Shown piece after piece: positions 18,308-26,665 of a DNA stretch of 64,000 nucleotides; the first letter of the stretch is position 1, and each line of letters starts with the position of its first letter. The stretch comes from an uncultured Lachnospiraceae bacterium. GTDB lineage: Bacteria > Bacillota > Clostridia > Lachnospirales > Lachnospiraceae. The stretch covers positions 50,811 to 114,810 of the forward strand of contig CAJTMB010000005.1 of NCBI GenBank assembly GCA_910577105.1, read 5' to 3'. The translations under genes and the position numbers were made by a program. Below the pieces are notes generated by a model. The model did no database searches. It had not been told where the DNA came from and saw only the letters and a list, made by a program, of their open reading frames with translations.

Positions 18308-18533
18308 AAATACCACCATTATAAAAATGTAAGTTAACGCTATTATTACCAATCAGCTGGACATGGCGGCCCCTGATGTTCAGAGCTTCCGTTGTTAATG
18401 GATAATTTGGATTGCTGCTTATGTAGGCATCGGACAGATGCCTTATACGGCGCTCAGTGAAAAGGAAAGACTACATTTTTGTCTGTAACGCTGCTGCAAT
18501 CCCCGCCAGAGTCATTATCGTTTTCCTCTTCAT
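18288..18533 (-). pseudogene. Degenerate secreted-protein gene
   Basis: 18533-18471 reads MKRKTIMTLAGIAAALQTKM then TAG: a signal-peptide-like start with an AAAGG ribosome site that stops after 20 residues. In a different frame, from about 18470 to the TGA at 18288-18290, a 60-codon open stretch follows (LSDAYISSNPNYP, then NIRGRHVQLIGNNS). This looks like the head and tail of one exported protein joined by deletion or frameshift. The tail overlaps the start of the HAD remnant. Function not recognised. Confidence 0.4.
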
Positions 18534-18760
18534 AAGTCCATCCTTTCGCCTCTCCATGGCTTCCAATCGAACAAATTCATTCTATCATAAACATCATTTT
18601 GTTACAATGCAACTCCATTGATTTCCGGCACTTTATCTCATTTGAAATAAGACAGATTTTGGTGCCTTTCATGCCTGCTTTCTTCCGCCCGTTTTGCGGA
18701 CACATATCGCGTATTACAAAACTTATGGATATTCTTCCCGCTTCTATCTATATCGTACAG
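18534..18760. other. Non-coding gap among decayed genes
   Basis: No supported gene, promoter pair or repeat is seen here. It lies between a degenerate gene and a terminator and is probably residual sequence of further lost coding DNA. Confidence 0.5.
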
Positions 18761-18791
18761 AAAAAAGGAACCGGGACAAATCGGTTCCTTT
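18761..18791 (-). terminator. Intrinsic terminator, minus strand
   Basis: Stem AAAGGAACCG / CGGTTCCTTT with an 8-nt loop. Read on the minus strand it is followed at once by TTTTTTC. It lies 50 bp beyond the last stop of the sigma-factor operon and its broken 3' gene. Confidence 0.75.
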
Positions 18792-18839
18792 CTGTTATAA
18801 TTGCATGGCGCCATATTTTCGACTGGTTGTTTCAGTCAC

Positions 18840-19238
18840 TTAATCTTCACTTATTTTCAATGATTCTGCCATTTTTAGGGCATACTTCTCGATGGTTCCT
18901 TCTTCCAGAGAGGCAAGCTTGCTAAATTTACTGTTGTCACATACCATCCACATCACATATGCACCTTCTCCAACCTGTAAATCAGCGGCATATCCTACAA
19001 ATGGAATGGTAATTTTTGTCTCTCCATTGTCAAAGACAATATCATAACCCAAAGCATCCGTACTATACTAAAAATAATACCACACGGCATCACTTACTAA
19101 CTCGCTGCCATCCTCCAGCATCGTTTCCAGACTGTCAATTTCAGATTCCTCATTCCAACTTTCCAATTTTACAGCAAGCAAAGAATCCTTCTGATAAGTC
19201 ACTTCACAGGAATCTGTCTTATTATGCGGAATTAAAGC
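18840..19238 (-). pseudogene. Truncated gene with in-frame TAG, end of the sigma-factor operon
   Basis: An open frame starts directly after the stop of the upstream lipoprotein gene, in the same frame, with no start codon or ribosome site. It reads about 56 codons (DSCEVTYQKDSLLAVKLESW, ELVSDAVWYYF), meets TAG at 19068-19070, then continues in the same frame for 75 codons (DIVFDNGETKITIPFVGYA) to the true stop. It is best read as a secreted or lipoprotein gene lacking its 5' end and carrying a nonsense codon. Family not recognised. Confidence 0.6.
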
Positions 19239-19241
19239 AGA

Positions 19242-20396
19242 CTATTCTGTAAAAGCTTTTCGATTTTCCCAAATCAGTTCACCGCTTATGGCATTGACGG
19301 CAATCACCTCTTCGCTCCTTTGGCTTTGCTCTTTTTCGTCTTCTCCTGCCCAAAACCTCCAGACCGGTACAATAAGCAAATCGCCCTCGGAAGAGATAAC
19401 CGACAGGTATTCCAGACTGATTTTGGTAACCGATAACGACTTTTCCTGTATCGGAATCTGGTCTATCTGCTCCTGCATGGCCGTTATGGCTTCATGAACC
19501 GATAAAATGGGCTTGTCCAATCCGATTTCTTCCTCTGAGTAAAAGCTTCCCCAGATTTTTACAGGAAACGGACTGTCCTTCCCCGTTGCCGTACTGAAAT
19601 CATGCCAGGCTGTCACGGGCATCCCGTCAATTATTTTTCTGAATACCGCCTTTATAAAAAATTGCCCGTCATCCGTTTCACAAACATGTATCAAATCGCA
19701 TGAATAACTGCCGTTTTTATCTATAGCGCCGATATCGTACAGTCCAAGCTGTTCTATCTCGGCAGAAGAGATATCTCTCACCTTCAAAAGGGTTGTATAT
19801 GTATACTCATCCATCTCAGCCATTGCATCGTCTTGAACAACAATGGGAAATATCTGTTTGATATCGGAGTATATATCTGTGGCAGTTTCTTTGTGATTTA
19901 AAATATCTTCCACCGGTATTTCGGAACGGATAATCTGATATATCCAGGATTCTCCTCTGGGTGTCACAAATTCCCATACATCCTTTTCCTGATTGTATTC
20001 GACGGCTTCAATAACGTCCCATGTTTCTGCAGGATGCATTATTTTCAGCAAATCCTCCCGGCGCTCCTCCGTAAATGGCTCCGGCACATATTTATAGCAG
20101 CTTACCTGATTGATGCCATCCGCAAAGACCTGTGCATCAATAGATATTTTTCTACCGTCTGCACCCTCTATCACCTGCGCTACTGTTTCACCAAAAAATT
20201 CATCAGCCGCTTCACTATAGGGGATGTCTTCCATATTTTCCGTACATTCCTCTTTAACGGCTGCATCTTCTGCACCGGGAAAATTTTGTTCCTTATCCTC
20301 CTGTCCGCTGCATCCCATAAAAAACATCGGCATAAACAGTAATATTGTAAGTATAGAAAAACCTATTTTTAACTTGCCCGTCATACTCTTCTTCAT
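19242..20396 (-). CDS. Uncharacterised lipoprotein in sigma-factor operon
   Basis: 384 residues. Signal with hydrophobic ILTILLFMPMFFMGC gives a lipobox MFFMGC, so a surface lipoprotein. The mature part is acidic and has no motif I can assign; the C-terminal 100 residues (YLSVISSEGDLLIVPVWRFW, then VNAISGEL) resemble the PepSY/YcdB-like segments of exported proteins. Start set by AACGGAGAA before MKKSMTG. Third gene after an ECF sigma factor and its membrane partner, so probably under the control of that sigma factor. Confidence 0.65.
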   Translation of the reverse strand: MKKSMTGKLKIGFSILTILLFMPMFFMGCSGQEDKEQNFPGAEDAAVKEECTENMEDIPYSEAADEFFGETVAQVIEGADGRKISIDAQVFADGINQVSCYKYVPEPFTEERREDLLKIMHPAETWDVIEAVEYNQEKDVWEFVTPRGESWIYQIIRSEIPVEDILNHKETATDIYSDIKQIFPIVVQDDAMAEMDEYTYTTLLKVRDISSAEIEQLGLYDIGAIDKNGSYSCDLIHVCETDDGQFFIKAVFRKIIDGMPVTAWHDFSTATGKDSPFPVKIWGSFYSEEEIGLDKPILSVHEAITAMQEQIDQIPIQEKSLSVTKISLEYLSVISSEGDLLIVPVWRFWAGEDEKEQSQRSEEVIAVNAISGELIWENRKAFTE

Positions 20397-20403
20397 TTCT
20401 CCG

Positions 20404-21381
20404 TTAATTTTCAGGATAGCCTTCACGGAAGCCCATCTGGATTTCATAGAGTATTCTGTCAAAGCAGTATGGAATCTTATGTTCAAAATCTATTATCTGT
20501 AAAAATTCCGCATCGGACAACTCCTCCTCCGGAAGGCAGAACTTGCTGTTTTCCTCGCAAAACGCTACACCTGCTCCCGTATATTCATCCCATGTCTTTA
20601 TAATGATTAAATCCTGCTCAGAGCAGATACCTTCGCTCTCATACCGTTTCTTAAGTTCTTCGTATCTATCACTTTCCGTCTGGCAAAGCTCCCTGCTGTA
20701 TCCTCCTCCCACATCCAGATTAGACGAGCAATAGGCCAGGTAAATCCTGTCGACTTCCTCATCGGTCATTGCCGCCATGCGGCTTTCCCAATCTCCCCGG
20801 GCAACTATTCTCTCTTGATTCGTTTCATAGATGCTGTAAACCAATTTATGGTTAAAATCTATAATTTCCAAAAGTTCTTCATCGCTCAAGGCTTCCTCGG
20901 GAAGATAAATTGTTCTTGTGGACGCATCAAGCGCCACCCCCTGTCCGTTATAAGAATCTGCGTCTTCTATGATGGCTAAGCTTCCTTCCGGAAACCGTCC
21001 GTTCTTTTCGTATTCTACTGTCAGGGATTGATAACGTTCTCCTTCTTCCGCCGTTAACGGACGGTTCAGGTTGTTTGTCTCACCGGCATTTGCCAGTTGG
21101 TAGAAATTTTCTATTTCCTGTTTCTCCATGCCTTCCATACGTTGTCTGTATAAACTGATAATCTCCATCGCAGTAACGGTGGTTCCGCATATAAGGCAAC
21201 AGATAATGGCAGCCACAGCCGCCTTGGGCAGTCGTAATTTGCGCCCTCTTTTTTTTGCGGATATCTTCCTTTCTCCCTCCGCTTCCATGTGTATCTGTGA
21301 AAAGGCCTCATTTGCTTTATGCAATACAACTTCGGGAATTTCCAAATCCCGATATAAGATATCTTCCTTTTTATTGTTCAT
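20404..21381 (-). CDS. Membrane protein, putative anti-sigma factor with duplicated ectodomain
   Basis: 325 residues: about 50 cytoplasmic residues, one transmembrane helix (AVAAIICCLICGTTVTAM, about 54-72), then an external region. The outside holds two related copies of about 80 residues, each with ERY-SL or DRYEEL, an Asp-rich SY/EYTG-GVA segment, (Y/C)LPEE-LSD-E(L/F)L-IIDF-HK. The position, overlapping the sigma gene by 11 bp, suggests an anti-sigma role, but no zinc-binding or RsiW-like motif is seen. Ribosome site GGGAGGCATAGCGG. Confidence 0.6.
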   Translation of the reverse strand: MNNKKEDILYRDLEIPEVVLHKANEAFSQIHMEAEGERKISAKKRGRKLRLPKAAVAAIICCLICGTTVTAMEIISLYRQRMEGMEKQEIENFYQLANAGETNNLNRPLTAEEGERYQSLTVEYEKNGRFPEGSLAIIEDADSYNGQGVALDASTRTIYLPEEALSDEELLEIIDFNHKLVYSIYETNQERIVARGDWESRMAAMTDEEVDRIYLAYCSSNLDVGGGYSRELCQTESDRYEELKKRYESEGICSEQDLIIIKTWDEYTGAGVAFCEENSKFCLPEEELSDAEFLQIIDFEHKIPYCFDRILYEIQMGFREGYPEN

Positions 21382-21886
21382 CCGCTATGCCTCCCTTATA
21401 ATATTTTGATAATTGTTCCCGACCCCTGGAGAGTCTCGTCCGCACTGTGCTGTCCGTAATTCCCAATACCTTTGCTATTTCTTTTGTGCGGAAACCTTCC
21501 GAGTAGAATAAAATAAGCACAATACGATACTTTTCGTCAATGGATGACAATGCCTCCTGCCATTCTATATTGCTGACGCTCTCTTCGCTGACTCTTTCAG
21601 GCAGCTTGTCCGTATATATAACCCGGCTGTTGCTTCTGATTATTCCATAACAATTATTGACCAAAATCTTTGTCATCCAGGTTTTAAAATACCTGTTCAC
21701 TCTTAAGTCACCCAATTTCTCCCAACAGATAAGCAGCGTATTCTGAATGGCGTCCGCTACATCCTCATCATTCATCAGAATGGCTTTTGCCGTACGGTAC
21801 ATGCTTTGCATCTGCGACTTCATTAATTCCGTAAATGCGTCGGGATTTTTCATTTTTGCTTTTTGAATCAGAATTTCATCACTCAT
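21371..21886 (-). CDS. ECF-type RNA polymerase sigma factor
   Basis: 171 residues, the usual size for extracytoplasmic-function sigma factors. Region 2 is visible (EDVADAIQNTLLICWEKLGDL, about 41-61, with FKTWMTKILVNNC) and region 4 contains the helix-turn-helix FRTKEIAKVLGITDSTVRTRLSRGR (about 131-156). No region 1.1 or 3. It heads a three-gene operon and probably activates its own promoter, which I could not place with confidence upstream. Confidence 0.9.
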   Translation of the reverse strand: MSDEILIQKAKMKNPDAFTELMKSQMQSMYRTAKAILMNDEDVADAIQNTLLICWEKLGDLRVNRYFKTWMTKILVNNCYGIIRSNSRVIYTDKLPERVSEESVSNIEWQEALSSIDEKYRIVLILFYSEGFRTKEIAKVLGITDSTVRTRLSRGREQLSKYYKGGIADEQ

Positions 21887-22012
21887 TTACTTTTCACCAT
21901 CTCCTCGTTTGTGGGTGCGGTAATTAATAAAACAGGAGCTCCCTATTTCGAATTACATACAATAGATGTCCGGAAGTTTAAAAATGTCCCACAAAAATAG
22001 ACTTTTATTTTT

Positions 22013-22044
22013 AAAAAAGGCCCTGTATGGTATACAGAGCCTTT
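22013..22044 (-). terminator. Intrinsic terminator after the acetyltransferase gene
   Basis: Minus-strand stem AAAGGCTCTGTAT / ATACAGGGCCTTT with a minimal loop, followed by TTTAAAAAT. It begins 14 bp past the acetyltransferase stop. Confidence 0.8.
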
Positions 22045-22058
22045 CTAACCTACATGAT

Positions 22059-22520
22059 TCATTCTTTTTCAATCAGACGCATCGGCTGGGACACCACCGT
22101 GCTGTTATCCGGCACGTCCGTATTCACCACAGTCCCTGCACCGATTTTTACGTTATTGCCAATCCTGATATCGCCGATGAGGATTGCTCCTGCTCCAATC
22201 AGGCAGTTATCCCCGATTACCGGCGCCTTCCTGTTTACCTCTCCAATCGTTACATTCTGGTAAATCCAGCAGTTCTCCCCGATTGTTGCATATCTGGAAA
22301 CAAAAATCCCGTGCAGTCCGTGGGGCAGCCTCGGCACGCCCAAAAAAACTGCATCCGGACCGATATATCCCCCGTGCTTATGGGCGCACCTGCTCATTCT
22401 GAAAGTCAGAATATCCCTGAAAATACCGTTTTTTGCCTTTTTCTGCCGCCGGTACAGCTTCCAGAAATGCCCCAGATTATCTCCTCTGGAATAATCAATG
22501 ATTTTTCTTCGGATGTTCAT
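22059..22520 (-). CDS. Serine acetyltransferase-like hexapeptide-repeat protein
   Basis: 153 residues. Left-handed beta-helix repeats are plain: IGENCWIYQNVTIGE, APVIGDNCLIGAGAILIGD, IRIGNNVKIGAGTVVNTDVP. The arrangement and the DVPDNSTVVSQP end are like CysE, but the alpha-helical N-terminus of about 140 residues found in CysE is cut to about 45. Such short forms often act in polysaccharide or capsule acetylation, so cysteine synthesis should not be assumed. Stands alone between unrelated genes. Confidence 0.75.
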   Translation of the reverse strand: MNIRRKIIDYSRGDNLGHFWKLYRRQKKAKNGIFRDILTFRMSRCAHKHGGYIGPDAVFLGVPRLPHGLHGIFVSRYATIGENCWIYQNVTIGEVNRKAPVIGDNCLIGAGAILIGDIRIGNNVKIGAGTVVNTDVPDNSTVVSQPMRLIEKE

Positions 22521-22565
22521 TACAATATCTCCATATCCATCAATTTTCGCGAAACCCGGTTTCCG

Positions 22566-23669
22566 CTAAACGCTGAAATCAAATCTCGTGCCGCTCTCAG
22601 GCTCTTTTTCTTCATATGCCGTATTCCGGCTTACTTTTCTGATTTTTTCCAAAAGTTCTTCTATGCTGTCCGCCTGCACGATTGTCTGTTGCCTGCCAAG
22701 GCGTTCTTTTTGATTTTCCAGTTCGGCAAAAAATGAGGTGGAACCATCTGCATTAAAAGAAATGCCAAACTTTGTCATTTTGGTGCCGTTGCCGGCAAAA
22801 GCGCCCTCAAAGCCAAACTGCTCGTTTATCTGCCGGGACATCCTGATTGCACCTTTCATGGCATTTATCTTTTCATTCGCATATTTTTCGTCGGATGCCA
22901 TTCTTTCAAGCTCTTCTGTCGAAAAAATAACAGAAAATTCTTTACTGCTGTTTTTCACAAGCGAGCGTAAATTGTCCCCTGCATTTCCCACAATAAAGTC
23001 ATAATCGCCATACGTTTTCCTGAGTCTTTCCAAAAAAGCCGCCGCCTTTTTAGATAGTTTTGACTCGCTGCTCTTTACCTCTGTATGCTGCCCCGTCCTT
23101 TTTGCCGCCTTATATTCCTCCAGCCAGTTCGGATTCTCATTGGCTTTTTGCTGCATCCATTTATATAAATACCGAAACCCCGCCGTTATCCCTTCCCTAG
23201 TGCCTTGCGCATTTCCTTCCTGCGATATTCTCTGGTATTCTTTATAGGAAGCTGAATCCACATCGCGCATAATGGCAACCATGTCGTCGCCCAGCCTTGC
23301 GCTTTTTTCTTGTATTGCTTCCCACTCCTCGTCCGTAAATGCGCGGACTCCTTCCAAAGGCTTCGTCGGTATGGGCTCCCTTTTTTCAGGTTCTCCCAAA
23401 AGTCCTTTTCCATACTGCTCCAACGCCGTGAGTGCGTCGCCGGAAAATTCCACAATAACATTGTCCCCGTACCGGGAAGCTATGTCATTCATGATACGGA
23501 AGGACTCTTCCTTGGACATCTTATCCATGACCTTGTTGCCTTTTTCGTCCGTGGTGTTAAATTCATATTTCACCAGAGTATCTTTCTTTGACGCCGCATT
23601 GCCATAACTTTTTAACTGCTCCGTCCCTTTGTAAAACCGGCTGTAATCCTGATTTACACTAATTCCCAT
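22566..23669 (-). CDS. Uncharacterised protein, larger paralogue of the gene at 4.4-5.1 kb
   Basis: 367 residues, soluble, no signal. From about residue 205 it carries the same module as the smaller protein: LSKKAAAFLERLRKTYGDYD, ELERMASDEKY, TSFFAELENQ and, at the C-terminus, ADSIEELLEKIRK. The N-terminal 200 residues are specific to this member (GTEQLKSYG, EESFRIMNDIASRYGDNV, PIPTKPLEGVRAFTDEEW). Probably DUF6033, not verified. Both genes have nearly the same leader, CAAGGAGGAGAAAA or -AAT, which sets the start. Role unknown. Confidence 0.7.
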   Translation of the reverse strand: MGISVNQDYSRFYKGTEQLKSYGNAASKKDTLVKYEFNTTDEKGNKVMDKMSKEESFRIMNDIASRYGDNVIVEFSGDALTALEQYGKGLLGEPEKREPIPTKPLEGVRAFTDEEWEAIQEKSARLGDDMVAIMRDVDSASYKEYQRISQEGNAQGTREGITAGFRYLYKWMQQKANENPNWLEEYKAAKRTGQHTEVKSSESKLSKKAAAFLERLRKTYGDYDFIVGNAGDNLRSLVKNSSKEFSVIFSTEELERMASDEKYANEKINAMKGAIRMSRQINEQFGFEGAFAGNGTKMTKFGISFNADGSTSFFAELENQKERLGRQQTIVQADSIEELLEKIRKVSRNTAYEEKEPESGTRFDFSV

Positions 23670-23793
23670 ATTTTTCTCCTCCTTGAATATAAACTTGAAA
23701 TCCATTTCTGTTTTTAAAGATAACTGTATATTATCAGTATACACCTACAGCGGGCGTCTGCCAAGTCTGACAAAGCCGGAATTTCCTTACTTT

Positions 23794-25971
23794 TCAGTCC
23801 TCAGATAAGGCATTCTGTCCGCCATCCAACGTAATAGCAAAGGTGTCTGCAATAGCGTCCAATCTGGAACCCCACTCATATGCTGCAGGAAAACCGGTGG
23901 AAACCACCCATACATCGTTGTCCTGTCCATACACCCTTGCCTCCAGCAAAAGCTGCTCCTCGCCTTCTCCTTCAAACTTTTGCAGCTTTTTGCTGTATTC
24001 ATCATAGGAATATCCCTCAGCCGTCATGTCAGCCGCCACATCTGCCAAAGTCTTATCCGTATAGTGGGCCACTCCCAAACTGATTTCGGGAGAATAAACC
24101 GCAGATATCAGGTGGGGAGACTGCAGCGTCTTATCATAAATCTGCCATCCGTCGTCCGGAATATAGATGGAGAAACCATCTCCCACATAAAGTGTGGCAG
24201 GCATCTCCTCAAGCATCCCTTCAAGCATACACGAAATCACCGCCGTTTTTTCTCTTACATTTCCCGCAGGCCTTTCTCCCACAAATTCTGGATTGTCCAG
24301 TATCTGCGTCAAATCGGCGGTAAATAGTTCGTCGCCGGGAAAACAGTCGTTTTCCATCAGAAAAGCACGATAGGAAAGGGTATCTTCAACTTGTTCAAAT
24401 ACCAGATAAGTGCTGCCGGCATATTCGGGCGTTACCCAGCCATCCGCATCCATGGTCATGCCGCCTGCAAGCACCACTGTTTCGGGGTCGGCAGCCAGAA
24501 ATTCATAGTTCATGCAGTATATTTGCAGGGTCGCGCCATCCAAATCGTCATAGGTATAGACTTGCTCCAACGATGTGATTCTCCAATTACGGTAAACACC
24601 GTTTTCTGTACCCTCAAATTTTTGCTCCGCCAGACTCATGGCGACATCCTGAACTACAGAAGGAATTTCCCCTTCCCCGCTCAAAATTCCACCTATGCCG
24701 TTATTCTCCTTTTCACCGTCCGCAGCGCCCAAGGAAGCATTATCCCACGCTTCAAACTGAATCCATTTTCCATCCATATTTACCGCAATACCACTGCCGT
24801 TAAATATGATTTCCGAACCGATATATCCAAAATTGGACTGCAACTCTTCCTCCGGTCTTTCCGCCTCCGTCACGGCAGAAGCAATAAACCCAATATGGGG
24901 GGAATCCAGCACCGACGCTTCGGCCTCCTTCGCAACCATATCGGAAACATTTTCTCCTGTGGATACATACAGCCTGCCCATTACATAAAGCATCTGTTCT
25001 TCTTTTGCCTTGGCTGATGTTGCAAAGAGTACAACAACGGAAACCACCAAAGCTATACTTAACAAAACGATTCCTATTGTTACTTTTCTGGTCTTCATGA
25101 TGGCGGTAATCCTTTCTTCAATGGCATTTTTGCTGAAGTTATTACACAACGGCATCAATGTGCTTCTTTTTTCTTCCATGGAAAGCAGGGTTCTCGCATA
25201 GGTAGATTTTGAAGTCTGCCCAAACCGGCGCACAACGCTTTCATCACAGGACAGTTCAATGTCCCTGTTAAACAGAATATACATTGCCCAAACCAGGGGA
25301 TTGAACCAATGGATACACAATACAAACGCAGCGCTCAGCTTCCATACCATGTCAAAATGACGGATGTGCATATATTCATGCAGCAGGATATACTGTAACT
25401 GCTGCGTGTCATCCCATTCGGTTTTCTTTGGCATCAAAATCACCGGCTTCAGTATGCCGTAAGTCAGGGGCGCAGCAATCCTGTCCGACTGCCTGACTCT
25501 GATTGGACGCTTCAGGGAATGCTCCTTCATCCACCCGAGAATATACGCATTCCTGACGGGCAGTGACGTACGAAACTCCAAATAACAGCGCAGATAAGAC
25601 ACTGCAAAGAAAATTATGCACAATGCCGTTCCCGCAAGCCACAGCGCCTTCCATTCCATTACACCATGTCCGTTGTTCACTTCCTTTTCCGCGGGAGCGG
25701 GATTTGTGTTCATCTGCACCTCTTCCATCGGAAAAATAACGGCATTCCCGGGAACATCCGCCATTGCCTCCTGTATGGGGGCATTTCTGCTTACAAATGT
25801 ATATGCGCTCCACATGGATGGTACGGAAAAAGGAACCGCCAGACGCAGCAGCACAACTCCCCAGAGCAGTACGAATATTTTTTTTGGCAGCCTGTTCACT
25901 GTCAGGGCCCGCACAACAATAACAGCTATAATCATAACAGCGCCTGAAACACTCATCTGCAATAAATTCAT
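23794..25971 (-). CDS. BlaR1/MecR1-type M56 membrane peptidase with a non-penicillin-binding sensor domain
   Basis: 725 residues. The N-terminal half has about four membrane helices and the zinc protease motif HEYMH (about 198-202) with the distal ELSCDE, as in BlaR1/MecR1, which cleave their cognate repressor. The C-terminal 400 residues lie outside after a helix (VTIGIVLLSIALVVSVVVLF). They lack the SxxK, SxN and KTG motifs of the penicillin sensor, so the signal is probably not a beta-lactam. The ATG is preferred over an upstream GTG because GAGGTG lies 6 nt before it. It follows the BlaI gene by 57 bp. Confidence 0.85.
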   Translation of the reverse strand: MNLLQMSVSGAVMIIAVIVVRALTVNRLPKKIFVLLWGVVLLRLAVPFSVPSMWSAYTFVSRNAPIQEAMADVPGNAVIFPMEEVQMNTNPAPAEKEVNNGHGVMEWKALWLAGTALCIIFFAVSYLRCYLEFRTSLPVRNAYILGWMKEHSLKRPIRVRQSDRIAAPLTYGILKPVILMPKKTEWDDTQQLQYILLHEYMHIRHFDMVWKLSAAFVLCIHWFNPLVWAMYILFNRDIELSCDESVVRRFGQTSKSTYARTLLSMEEKRSTLMPLCNNFSKNAIEERITAIMKTRKVTIGIVLLSIALVVSVVVLFATSAKAKEEQMLYVMGRLYVSTGENVSDMVAKEAEASVLDSPHIGFIASAVTEAERPEEELQSNFGYIGSEIIFNGSGIAVNMDGKWIQFEAWDNASLGAADGEKENNGIGGILSGEGEIPSVVQDVAMSLAEQKFEGTENGVYRNWRITSLEQVYTYDDLDGATLQIYCMNYEFLAADPETVVLAGGMTMDADGWVTPEYAGSTYLVFEQVEDTLSYRAFLMENDCFPGDELFTADLTQILDNPEFVGERPAGNVREKTAVISCMLEGMLEEMPATLYVGDGFSIYIPDDGWQIYDKTLQSPHLISAVYSPEISLGVAHYTDKTLADVAADMTAEGYSYDEYSKKLQKFEGEGEEQLLLEARVYGQDNDVWVVSTGFPAAYEWGSRLDAIADTFAITLDGGQNALSED

Positions 25972-26028
25972 ACCATTCACCTCACATTCTTCATAATATC
26001 AATCCTTGTTATCATGTCTTTCAACATA

Positions 26029-26388
26029 TTATTCCATGTCATCCACAAGCTGTTTCAACTTCTCAATCTGTTCCCCCGACAGCTTCTTTCTGCCAAGCAG
26101 CGCGGCAAACAGCTTATCCACGGAACCGTCATAAACCTTATTAATCAGTTCATTCGTCTCCGCCTCCTGCACCTTCTCCTTTGGAATCAGGGCATGGCAC
26201 ATGAAATTCGGCTCTGAACGCTCAATGGCGCCTTTTTTAATACATCTTTTTATCAAGGTATAGGTGGTGTTCATATTCCAGCCAACCTCTTCCTTTAATA
26301 CATCTGAAATATGCTTGGCCGTGGTATCTCCCTCCCGCCAGAGTACATCCATTATTTTCAGTTCCGAATCAAATAATTTTATTTCCAT
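26029..26388 (-). CDS. BlaI/MecI-family transcriptional repressor
   Basis: 119 residues. Winged helix at the N-terminus (LFDSELKIMDVLWREGDTTAKHISDVL, NTTYTLIKRCIKKGAIER) and a helical dimerisation tail with the expected protease-sensitive hinge. Pairs with the adjacent M56 peptidase and sits behind a promoter covered by three palindromic TACTAC-type sites, so autoregulation is almost certain. Start MEIKLFDSE set by GAGAGG; an ATG five codons upstream is inferior. Confidence 0.92.
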   Translation of the reverse strand: MEIKLFDSELKIMDVLWREGDTTAKHISDVLKEEVGWNMNTTYTLIKRCIKKGAIERSEPNFMCHALIPKEKVQEAETNELINKVYDGSVDKLFAALLGRKKLSGEQIEKLKQLVDDME

Positions 26389-26439
26389 CTCAATACCTCT
26401 CATTCTGCCATCTCAGCAATATTGCCGTCCAAAATTTGC

Positions 26440-26511
26440 ACTACTATAGTAGTTTGTATTTATATACTACCACAGTAGTTTGCATTTGTCAACATACTAC
26501 TGTGGTAGTAT
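26440..26511. promoter_or_regulatory. Three BlaI-type operators
   Basis: Site 1 ACTACTATAGTAGT (26440-26453) is a perfect palindrome. Site 2 ACTACCACAGTAGT (26466-26479) and site 3 ACTACTGTGGTAGT (26496-26509, extended by ATA/TAT) are reverse complements of each other. All keep the ACTAC-N4-GTAGT frame of MecI/BlaI operators. Confidence 0.85.
26464..26492 (-). promoter_or_regulatory. Promoter of the blaI-like/M56 operon
   Basis: Minus strand: -35 TTGACA (26487-26492), 17-bp spacer, -10 TAGTAT (26464-26469). Operator 2 covers the -10 and most of the spacer, operator 3 lies just upstream of the -35, and operator 1 lies in the leader, so bound repressor would block polymerase. Confidence 0.8.
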
Positions 26512-26665
26512 ATAAATTCACTAAAAAAACCCGACCGGAAAGAGAAATAATGACAGGGGATGCCGTATAAGAAAAAAGACAAAAGGCAGCATTTATTGTC
26601 GGGAAAAGTGTATTCGGAAATCATATACTGGAATGCATAAAACAAATGATTAGGAGGGTGCATTT

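Noticed and set aside
23794..26388. Beta-lactam resistance operon
   Set aside because: No penicillin-binding motifs in the sensor and no beta-lactamase gene; only the signalling pair is similar.
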